A DNA stretch of 42,508 bases, taken from the NCBI GenBank assembly GCA_964423345.1, contig CAYREV010000022.1, positions 1-42,508 on the forward strand, written 5' to 3'. Positions 36,438 to 42,508 of the stretch are shown here, piece by piece (position 1 is the first letter of the stretch; every line of letters starts with the position of its first letter). The notes under the pieces were generated by a model that was given only the letters and a program-made list of their open reading frames with translations, searched no databases and was not told the DNA's origin. Source of the stretch: CAYREV01 sp964423345 (lineage in GTDB: Bacteria; Bacteroidota; Rhodothermia; Balneolales; Balneolaceae). The position numbers and the translations under genes were made by a program.

Positions 36438-36664
36438 GGCATTCTGCAGTTGTTAGCTTATTTAACAGCAACTAAGGGATAAATGGTATTATTCGCAAAA
36501 TACGGGAGATGTAAGAAGGAGTTGGCAGTGGGCAGGTAAATTCGTAATCCGGCATTTCCAGCCTGCGCGGTAATTATTTACGCAATTTAAAAGACAAGAT
36601 CGGAACTGCCAGGGGGGGGATGTTAAAAAGAGATGGCTACGTCAAGTTTTGTTGCCGTTTATAT
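36438..36664. other. Intergenic region between VOC and SRPBCC genes
   Basis: In these 227 bases a short inverted repeat TGTTA-GCTTATT-TAACA lies near 36455 and a G-run near 36613. I see no ORF or firm promoter. The composition changes across this gap: sampled lines left of it are near 50% GC, right of it near 37%. Confidence 0.35.
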
Positions 36665-37078
36665 TTATTTTGTTCGTCCTTCAACTATTTTGTCGTATTC
36701 CTTATCGTTTGGTTCCCATAACTCAATCTTATTACCCTCTGGATCCAAAATGTGGACAAATTTTCCGTACTCAAAAGTCTCAATTTCGTCCAACACGGTG
36801 ACCCCTTCTTTTTTAAGCTGATCAACCAGCCACTCAAGATCTTGAACCCTGTAATTGATCATAAAATCTTTTTGAGACGGTTCGAAATAGGAAGTGGATT
36901 CATTAAACGGACTCCATTGAGTAAATCCTTTTTTGGTGCTGTCTTCTGCTTGCCTCCATTCGAAATTTGTACCCCATTGATCCGTTTGAAGTCCCAGGTG
37001 CTTCTTGTACCATTCTTTAACGTTTTCGGGATTCTCACACTTAAAAAATATTCCGCCGATTCCTGTCACTCGTTTCAT
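36665..37078 (-). CDS. VOC family protein (glyoxalase/bleomycin-resistance fold)
   Basis: This 137-residue protein matches the vicinal-oxygen-chelate fold: VTGIGGIFFKCENPENVKEW at the start, and DLEWLVDQLKKEGVTVLDE plus FVHILDPEGNKIELWEP at the end. The latter is the classic second half with Glu metal ligand. Substrate is unknown; such single-domain VOC genes are frequent in mobile cassettes. It has its own short leader with a possible -7 element. Confidence 0.88.
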   Translation of the reverse strand: MKRVTGIGGIFFKCENPENVKEWYKKHLGLQTDQWGTNFEWRQAEDSTKKGFTQWSPFNESTSYFEPSQKDFMINYRVQDLEWLVDQLKKEGVTVLDEIETFEYGKFVHILDPEGNKIELWEPNDKEYDKIVEGRTK

Positions 37079-37116
37079 TTCTATATGTTTTTCTATTGAA
37101 TTTGCAATGACATTTT

Positions 37117-37124
37117 GAAATATA
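37117..37124 (-). promoter_or_regulatory. Possible -7 promoter element for VOC gene
   Basis: The minus strand reads TATATTTC, one base off the TAnnTTTG consensus, ending 38 bases before the ATG. No well-spaced TTG is found upstream. Confidence 0.25.
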
Positions 37125-37238
37125 AATCCAACTTAGAATCAAACTTAACCAAAGTTGAAACTGTGTCAACCGCTAAAAGGCACCGCTATGGCAGGTTCCT
37201 CACTACTCAATAACTTAGGAGGGTTCCCTGTTCAAATG

Positions 37239-38639
37239 TCAGTGGTTATCATTGCTCATCCAGTCCAATATGTCAGGGTAAAGTTGAGCAACCGTCAATC
37301 CATTTTCCCTTGTGCGATATAAGTCAAGTAATTTTGAGTTAAACTCCCGGAATCTGTGAAATTTTCTTCCCTGAACCATACTATTTACAGTAAGTGTATT
37401 GATTTTTTCGAAATCACCCTGATCAAAATAGTCATATGCATATAGCGTAAAAACAGCCCATGTCATGTACTCATTAAAAGCAGCAAAGGTTGAATGATAG
37501 GTGGTGGAACCGGTTTGCGTCCAGTTTTGATAGTCCCCCATGGCCGTATTAATTTCCTCCTGATAACTATCCGAAACGGGATTGACGTAGTTATGATCAA
37601 TCTCGGTAAAGAGTCCCCGCATAATATTTCCAAGTGTCTCATTTGAAGCAGTTGATAAGTCCGGCATGTTTACGAACATCAAAATTTCTTTGTATCCGTT
37701 TTCTTGCACATCCACTGTTGTATGACTGCTCCCTGTCAATGGGGATAAAACGATTTTGTAGCCATCAACGCTTTCAGGGAACTCTTTTTCAAGCCATTCC
37801 CACATTTCACCTATGGCTAATTTATCCCGGTAAGTACTGGTAAGGGAGTCATAATATGCCCGTTCATTTTCATAGAAATCATAAAAATCGCTTTCTTGAG
37901 CAAAATCCCGAAACAGTTCAATATTCTGGTTAAAGTAATCAGAACCTCCCCTGATATTTGAGTAGATATTTCCTTTGACGACCGTTCGATTCTCTATATC
38001 GTAAGCATAGCTGTTGGTCCGTACATTAAAATAATATCCATAATTTTCATTGGCCTTCTCTTGTAACTGTATAATCAAAGGGTGTTTTGAAAATGGACTG
38101 AAATAATCTGTAAGCCGGGAAAAGTAGGAAGAGTTATTGGAAATCATCGTTGAATTTCTCTTGCCCTTCTCCGCGAGGGCAAAAGCTATATTGGCAAGCT
38201 CGTATACCGGGGGAATTTCAATTTTAACCCTTCCCTTGTGATTGTGAACGTAAGAGCTTGAAAAATTTGCCCGGACTCCCCCAAAGTAAATTTTTATCGA
38301 AACAGAATCCCTATTATTTGTAACCAGGGCATACTCGGTACTGTTACCCCGGTATTGAAATTGAATTGATTTGGTATCGCCTTTCAATTGCAGTATAAAT
38401 TGTCGCCCCTTCTCCCCTAAATTAATATCAAAAACCGAATCAGATTCGGAAATTATAAGTGGACTTCGATGACCGATTGAGTTGACCTCAATCCAAACGG
38501 TATCACTTTTTGAAAGCAGGATCGGGACTTGTTGAATTGTTTCCTTAGCCATGTCCTCTGATTTACAACCCGATAAAAAAAGGAGCAGCAGACTTGAAAT
38601 GGCAAACCATTTATAGGGTATTATTTGCAAAAATTTCAT
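37239..38639 (-). CDS. DUF4932-like lipoprotein, putative degenerate metallopeptidase fold
   Basis: This 466-residue protein starts with a lipoprotein signal (LLLLFLSGC, Cys25). Its middle and C-terminal parts recall the DUF4932 family of Bacteroidota: YKIVLSPLTGSSHTT near 294, then GLFTEIDHNYVNP at 342-354, and AAFNEYMTWA at 386-395. In related proteins as I recall them, the central motif resembles HExxH of gluzincin peptidases with a downstream Glu. Here the first His position is Thr345 while Glu346, His349 and Glu390 remain. Peptidase activity is therefore uncertain. It is AT-rich and monocistronic, lying in the cassette-like right part of the window. Confidence 0.6.
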   Translation of the reverse strand: MKFLQIIPYKWFAISSLLLLFLSGCKSEDMAKETIQQVPILLSKSDTVWIEVNSIGHRSPLIISESDSVFDINLGEKGRQFILQLKGDTKSIQFQYRGNSTEYALVTNNRDSVSIKIYFGGVRANFSSSYVHNHKGRVKIEIPPVYELANIAFALAEKGKRNSTMISNNSSYFSRLTDYFSPFSKHPLIIQLQEKANENYGYYFNVRTNSYAYDIENRTVVKGNIYSNIRGGSDYFNQNIELFRDFAQESDFYDFYENERAYYDSLTSTYRDKLAIGEMWEWLEKEFPESVDGYKIVLSPLTGSSHTTVDVQENGYKEILMFVNMPDLSTASNETLGNIMRGLFTEIDHNYVNPVSDSYQEEINTAMGDYQNWTQTGSTTYHSTFAAFNEYMTWAVFTLYAYDYFDQGDFEKINTLTVNSMVQGRKFHRFREFNSKLLDLYRTRENGLTVAQLYPDILDWMSNDNH

Positions 38640-38818
38640 TTTGAATGTGGTATAAGGACCTTGCGTATAGCCAGGGCTTGCATGAATATTGATCTGATAA
38701 ATAACGAACGAAAAGATTAATAAGCCAGTAGCGGCGGGGGAGGGAAAGAACGGGTGCCGACTAGCGCCGGTAGTGCGTCCGCTTAATGAGCGGGTAATGA
38801 CGGGAGATAAATGAGAAA

Positions 38819-38826
38819 CATAACGG
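38819..38826. repeat. CATAACGG half-element beside PaiB stop
   Basis: This 8-mer is identical to the left part of the elements at 40920 and 41470. On the minus strand the neighbourhood reads CTAATGCCGTTATG, a shortened version of the full element, overlapping the PaiB stop codon. Confidence 0.3.
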
Positions 38827-38828
38827 CA

Positions 38829-39467
38829 TTAGTCTTCAGGGAAAACCTCTTTTTTTCTCTTTTCCATTTCTGCAGCAACCACACGACCGTTTTCCCCCTG
38901 TTTTTTGAGCTCTTCAATGATATTGTGATAGCTTTCGGCATCCTTGTCCTGACTCAGTTTAAAAACATTTTCCATTTCGGTCACTTCAATTTCAAAAGCC
39001 ACAATGGACTTCATTGCTTTTTGTATATAGTTGGAAGGGAGATTGTCAAACACCGTTGAGGACTGTTGTTCATAGTCTTCAAAATGAAGAGTTGTCTTTC
39101 GAAGTACTTCTTTTAATCCTGCCTCATCCAGAAACCTGATCGTGCCTTTGGCATGCACGCTTATATAGTTCCATGTGGAAGCCTGATGCGGATTACTATA
39201 CCAGGTAGCGCTTATATAGGAGTGGCTGCCGTTGAAAACCACAAGAACATCTTCATTATACAGAAAGGCCCTATGATGGTCGGTGTTTTTCATGATATGT
39301 CCGCTCAAAATTTTCCGGCCATCCCTCTCTTCGATAAAAACCGGCACCTGGGTAGCCACCGGCTTGTTATCAGCATCACATCCGGTTAAAAAAGCAAATG
39401 GATGTTGATCAATAAATTCCTTAATCACCTCTTCATCTTGCTCTTTGTAATACGGGAGATCATACAT
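38829..39467 (-). CDS. FMN-binding negative transcriptional regulator, PaiB family
   Basis: This 212-residue protein is like PaiB of Bacillus subtilis, which with PaiA represses sporulation and degradative enzyme genes. Signatures are LPYYKEQDEEVIKEFIDQHPF, SGHIMKNTDHHRAF, and SATWYSNPHQASTWNYISVH, in the FMN-binding split-barrel fold. No PaiA acetyltransferase is adjacent, so it probably works alone. The stop codon at 38829-38831 lies three bases from a CATAACGG element shared with other gaps in this region. Confidence 0.9.
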   Translation of the reverse strand: MYDLPYYKEQDEEVIKEFIDQHPFAFLTGCDADNKPVATQVPVFIEERDGRKILSGHIMKNTDHHRAFLYNEDVLVVFNGSHSYISATWYSNPHQASTWNYISVHAKGTIRFLDEAGLKEVLRKTTLHFEDYEQQSSTVFDNLPSNYIQKAMKSIVAFEIEVTEMENVFKLSQDKDAESYHNIIEELKKQGENGRVVAAEMEKRKKEVFPED

Positions 39468-39521
39468 AAAATCCTTTTTTATGATTATAAGTAAATTTTT
39501 AAGTAGTAGAACAAGCTTTCC

Positions 39522-40030
39522 CTATGTCGTTAATAGAGAGATAAAGTTTTTTGTGAATTCCTCCGCCGTCTTTTTACGGTTTGCCAATAGTGCAACATCC
39601 CGGCCAATAGACGAGGTAACCTCTGATGATATAAGCGTGCCATTTTTTAGAAACGGTTTTGCATTATTATCAAAACAAAGAGCCAAGCCGGATCCCTTCG
39701 CCAGTTGGCGGAGCACTTCAATTTCATTTGGAATGACACGGTAGGGCACAATTTCCGGGCGCTTCTTATCAAATACATTCATCCAAAACTGTTTGATGAA
39801 GGGCGTAACCGATCGGTGTGAATACCACCGCTGTTGTGACAGTCATTTTTCGGCCTGTTTTCTGTCCTCTTCAAAAAGTTTCTCAAATATTGTCAAGTCA
39901 ATATCGGGAGTATGTACAAGAATAAGGCGCTGCTTTAATAACTTATGACAAATAATATCAAAATAGTTGACCGTCCCGGGGACAATGGCGTAATGCAAAT
40001 TTCCTTCCTCTGTATCTTTGATCAGCTTGA
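39522..40030 (-). pseudogene. LysR-family regulator remnant (substrate-binding domain only)
   Basis: Read on the minus strand from about 40030, one frame gives KLIKDTEEGNLHYAIVPG, KLLKQRLILVH, then a TGA at 39843-39845, then LSQQRWYSHRSVTPFIKQFW, NEIEVLRQLAKGSGLALCF and KTAEEFTKNFISL to a stop at 39522. This is the effector-binding half of a LysR-type regulator. The helix-turn-helix half (about 130 residues) is missing. The frame is interrupted once, probably at a former Trp codon (TGG to TGA). The left junction runs out of frame into an NTF2/SnoaL-like gene start. The piece from 39782 (ATG) could be expressed as an 86-residue fragment but should not be functional. Confidence 0.75.
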
Positions 40031-40263
40031 AGATCCTTAATCTGAGCCTTGTAGTATTGCAGCCCTTTAAATTGCTCCACAGTGGCTGTCCGAAGTTCGT
40101 CCCATCCCTTCCAGATTTCATCGCTGTCTGTCCCGATGTGGACCATCGCTTTATCATGAGCCAAAATATGCTCCATGAGGTCTAAGTCTTGATGGTTCAT
40201 GGAGCTGAAAAATTGCTCAATAGTGGTTTTAATCTCGTCTTTTGGGTTAGATTCTTTTTCCAT
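39958..40263 (-). pseudogene. NTF2/SnoaL-like gene, 5' part fused out of frame to LysR remnant
   Basis: The first ~78 residues (MEKESNPKDEIKTTIEQFFS, then HILAHDKAMVHIGTDSDEIW) match the start of SnoaL_3/NTF2-like small ligand-binding proteins, which are usually 125-150 residues. After KAQIKDLQ the frame continues into unrelated sequence and stops at 101 residues. In another frame the same DNA resumes as LysR protein sequence. The junction is near 40015-40030. A chimeric 101-residue product could still be made but lacks half the fold. Confidence 0.65.
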
Positions 40264-40385
40264 GTTTATTTAATCAAATGAGTATGCCTACGGCTCAAGT
40301 AATCCCCTGTTTGAACGTCTTTGGTCATAGAGCCTATTGTTTATCTCTTATAGAGAATGCTTGAATGCATCGGATTATGAAAAGT
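40264..40385. other. Gap with CATAATCCG half-element
   Basis: On the minus strand, a few bases after the SRPBCC stop at 40386, the sequence reads CATAATCCGATGC. This resembles the left half of the elements at 40920-40940 and 41470-41491. No TTATG partner is at the matching distance. No ORF is seen. Confidence 0.3.
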
Positions 40386-40847
40386 TTACCCTTCAGAATT
40401 ATTTTCAATCAATTGTTTACATTTTTCAACGCTTTGGTGCAGGTTCTTGTACATCAGTTTTTTAATAAACAGGGTTTCCAGCAACCAGCCCAGCGGACGG
40501 AATTTGGGCATGAGCTGATATTCTGTGGTATGATATAATATGCTTTCCTGGTTCCTATCCACTTCAACCCGCAACTTCAGTGTAGCCTTGAAGTCCGGTT
40601 CATCACACCTATGAATTTGAAAGTGAGGGGGCTCAAACTGTGTTACTTTCCACTCGGTTTCGGATTCTTTAGGCCCGATTTTGGATGCTTCCCGGTACAC
40701 CGTTCCTTCCCGAACCGGGTTTTCAGTGGTATCAACCAAGGATTTCATAACCACCACCCATTCCGGCGCTTTTTCAATATCGCTAACAAAATTCCAGACT
40801 TTCTCCTGAGTTGCGTGAATGGGTTTTGCGATCTCTACTTTTGGCAT
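40386..40847 (-). CDS. SRPBCC (polyketide cyclase/START-like) family protein
   Basis: This 153-residue protein has the helix-grip pattern VEIAKPIHATQEKVWNFVSD, EKAPEWVVVMKSL, and a C-terminal long helix (KNLHQSVEKCKQLIE). It binds a hydrophobic ligand in relatives; none can be named. It differs clearly from the other SRPBCC protein near 36 kb. An SD-like GAGGAG lies about nine bases before the ATG. Confidence 0.82.
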   Translation of the reverse strand: MPKVEIAKPIHATQEKVWNFVSDIEKAPEWVVVMKSLVDTTENPVREGTVYREASKIGPKESETEWKVTQFEPPHFQIHRCDEPDFKATLKLRVEVDRNQESILYHTTEYQLMPKFRPLGWLLETLFIKKLMYKNLHQSVEKCKQLIENNSEG

Positions 40848-40919
40848 GGCTGTACTCCTCTATTGTTTTATATTGGATATAAATCAAAGCATATCCAACC
40901 TGGGTTAACGCATAGGCTA

Positions 40920-40940
40920 CATAACGGATCGGCAATTATG
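40920..40940. repeat. Recurrent intergenic element, copy 1
   Basis: CATAA and TTATG arms flank 11 bases (CGGATCGGCAA). The element ends 17 bases past the NTF2-like lipoprotein stop (minus strand). A similar element is at 41470-41491 and a CATAACGG half is at 38819. It may be an attC-like or REP-like remnant. Confidence 0.45.
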
Positions 40941-40957
40941 CAGCTAAAATTAGTATC

Positions 40958-41452
40958 CTATTGCTTTGAAGTTCCATGTTCGTGTACAATTTTCCAGCCA
41001 GCTTCAGTTTTTAGGAATACCAGAGTTTGTCGACCACTTCCGGTTACTTCTTTTCCGTTTTGAACAAATGAAACTCTTGGGTAATAGGTAGCAATCCCAA
41101 CATTGCCAAATACATCAATTTTTAAATCCTTTGTTTCAAGTTTGTAGTCAGATACGGATCCAAAAAAAGCCTCCTCAGATTGGTTTGTACTTTGTACATC
41201 TTGACGATTAAAATTTCGCGGTCCGAATTTGGTAAATTTATCACTGTCCAAGTGATGTGACTTAATTCCTTCTATATTGGCATTTTCCAAATCACTTACA
41301 ATAGATTTAATCACTTCCTGTAATTCCGATTGTGTTTGTGGAAAGGTATCATTTACGACATCTGGATTTGATTTCATTTCGCATGCTGAAATTAGCATGA
41401 GCAGTATAGCCGATATTAAATTCCGATAGTTTAAATAACTTGTATATTTCAT
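40958..41452 (-). CDS. NTF2-like (SnoaL_3/DUF4440-type) lipoprotein
   Basis: This 164-residue protein has a lipoprotein signal (ISAILLMLISAC, Cys24) and a cone-shaped NTF2-like domain: SELQEVIKSIVSDLENANIE, DYKLETKDLKIDVFGNVGIA and FLKTEAGWKIVHEHGTSK. Members bind small molecules or act as non-catalytic partners. It would be exposed in the periplasm or outer membrane. Recurrent elements lie just before its start and after its stop, giving it the look of a mobile cassette. Confidence 0.8.
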   Translation of the reverse strand: MKYTSYLNYRNLISAILLMLISACEMKSNPDVVNDTFPQTQSELQEVIKSIVSDLENANIEGIKSHHLDSDKFTKFGPRNFNRQDVQSTNQSEEAFFGSVSDYKLETKDLKIDVFGNVGIATYYPRVSFVQNGKEVTGSGRQTLVFLKTEAGWKIVHEHGTSKQ

Positions 41453-41469
41453 GGAAATCCCTCCATGCG

Positions 41470-41491
41470 CATAACGGGCGCGAAGATTATG
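41470..41491. repeat. Recurrent intergenic element, copy 2
   Basis: CATAA and TTATG arms flank 12 bases (CGGGCGCGAAGA), 17 bases upstream of the NTF2-like lipoprotein ATG on the minus strand. On that strand the right end reads GCCCGTTATGCGC, which resembles the 3' end of integron attC sites. Confidence 0.45.
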
Positions 41492-41525
41492 AGTTAATAA
41501 AAGGCTAAAAATTCAAAACAAGCAA

Positions 41526-41541
41526 CCTTGGAAACCAAAGG
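41526..41541 (-). terminator. Candidate terminator after CaCA antiporter
   Basis: On the minus strand CCTTTGG-TTT-CCAAGG forms a stem with one bulge, 17 bases past the antiporter stop. It is followed by TTGCTTGTTTTGAATTTTT. The weak stem and interrupted T-run make this tentative. Confidence 0.35.
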
Positions 41542-41558
41542 CACATTCGCTTTCCCAG

Positions 41559-42508
41559 TTAATGTTCCTGGTTAGGTGGTATTTTACCCTTACCCTTGAA
41601 TTCTTGAAATACTACAACCAAAATGGTAACTACAGTTATTGGGATTACAAAGTACAGCATTACATTATTGAAGATTGGCAACAGATCATGTTGTGTTGCA
41701 TTAAATACGAGATAGGATGTATAAACCACGTAGTACCCTAGAAATAAAGCACCTTCCCATCTACTAATTATCCCATTTGTAAAGAATATAGGCAAACAGG
41801 CGATTGCTATCGCAATCATAAGTGGAATATCAAATCCCATAATTGGTTCCGAAACTGAAATACCTGAAGGAGCCACAATGCTTGATATGCCAAGAACACC
41901 AAGTATGTTAAATATATTACTGCCCACCACATTGCCTACAGCAATATCACGTTCTCCCCGAATAGCAGCAATAACCGATGTTACAACTTCAGGCATTGAA
42001 GTACCGGCAGCCACAATGGTCAGTCCCACTATCAATTCACTGATGCCCAGATAACCGGCAAAACTGACCGCACCGCTGACAAACCACCGTGATCCCAAAA
42101 CCAACAGAACTAAACCTATAACTACAAGAGATATATTTAACAGCCAATTTACCTGATCTTTGGAGTGTTCGTCAGTCTGTATTTTTTGATCAGACTCTTT
42201 TTTATCCGGATGGGCTCTAAGACTGAATACCACCAAAATACCAACATAAAAAAACAACCCGGCGACGAGTAACAATCCGTCAAAACGGTTAATTACTTGG
42301 TCTATGCTAAGAAGAAAGACTGCAAAAGAAACGGTAATCATCAGGGGAACATCAAAACGAATGATTTGATGAGAAACGGAAAGAGGTACAATTATGGCTG
42401 ACAGGCCGAGAATAAAGAGGACGTTGAAAATATTACTTCCCACAACATTTCCAAGTGCTATATCAGCCTGACCTGATATAGCTCCCCCGATACTGACAGC
42501 CAGTTCAG
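41559..42508 (-). CDS. Calcium/sodium antiporter, CaCA family (5' end outside window)
   Basis: This inner-membrane cation exchanger uses a sodium or proton gradient to extrude calcium. Both alpha-repeats are visible. The first runs from the window edge (ELAVSIGGAISGQADIALGN then VVGSNIFNVLF). The second is GTSMPEVVTSVIAAIRGERD with IAVGNVVGSNIFNILG. The frame stays open to base 42508 without a start, so roughly the first 40-50 residues are missing. About 316 codons are seen, with multiple membrane spans and a charged central loop (HPDKKESDQKIQTDEHSKDQ). The DNA is AT-rich like its neighbours. Confidence 0.92.
   Translation of the reverse strand, partial: ELAVSIGGAISGQADIALGNVVGSNIFNVLFILGLSAIIVPLSVSHQIIRFDVPLMITVSFAVFLLSIDQVINRFDGLLLVAGLFFYVGILVVFSLRAHPDKKESDQKIQTDEHSKDQVNWLLNISLVVIGLVLLVLGSRWFVSGAVSFAGYLGISELIVGLTIVAAGTSMPEVVTSVIAAIRGERDIAVGNVVGSNIFNILGVLGISSIVAPSGISVSEPIMGFDIPLMIAIAIACLPIFFTNGIISRWEGALFLGYYVVYTSYLVFNATQHDLLPIFNNVMLYFVIPITVVTILVVVFQEFKGKGKIPPNQEH

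Noticed and set aside
36600..42508. Complete integron
   Set aside because: No integrase, no attI, and the shared elements (21-22 bases) are shorter than known attC sites; only a cassette-like appearance is claimed.

Overview
The window reads as a chromosomal segment of a Balneolota/Rhodothermota-type member of the FCB group. This is an inference. It rests on a C-terminal sorting domain opening NPNYPNPFNPSTTISYEL (the style of Rhodothermota, Balneolota and Ignavibacteriota), a DUF3098-like small membrane protein, a SusA-like secreted amylase, a Bacteroidota-style TATATTTG promoter element, and roughly 50-55% GC in the core. I see no rRNA, tRNA, CRISPR array, insertion sequence or phage gene.

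Layout. 1-2232 is the 3' part of leuS, convergent with a GH3-family adenylating enzyme and citrate synthase on the minus strand. 5074-9660 is a tight minus-strand operon: maf, a secreted TPR protein, a secreted amidotransferase-like protein and mazG. 9751-12131 is a plus-strand operon: DUF3098-like, DUF92 and a glutamate/dicarboxylate symporter. It is followed by a short TPR gene remnant. 12393-15383 is a large T9SS-sorted surface protein. 15563-16763 holds an aldo/keto reductase and two overlapping micro-membrane-proteins. An acyl-ACP thioesterase (minus) follows. 17584-25012 is an RND efflux operon (adaptor plus two permeases, no outer-membrane factor). Next come a Calx-beta lipoprotein, a 31-bp tandem repeat, a PNPOx-like flavoprotein and a GH13 amylase. 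29752-32722 is a SGNH / MBOAT / universal-stress-protein operon for probable O-acylation. An orphan PAS/GAF histidine kinase follows.

From about 36.6 kb to the right end the DNA is visibly AT-richer (sampled 60-base lines fall from 50-55% to mostly 33-37% GC). It becomes a string of small, independent, same-strand genes: VOC, DUF4932-like, PaiB, SRPBCC, an NTF2-like lipoprotein and a CaCA antiporter. It includes a deletion scar in which the 5' end of an NTF2/SnoaL-like gene is joined out of frame to the 3' part of a LysR regulator. A short recurrent element (CATAA-N11/12-TTATG, with related halves) sits in several of these gaps. This segment looks like horizontally acquired, cassette-like DNA and is the most unusual part of the window. 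No integrase is present, so a true integron is not demonstrated.

Nucleotide and protein positions were counted by hand. Family names are recognition from sequence motifs, not database results.
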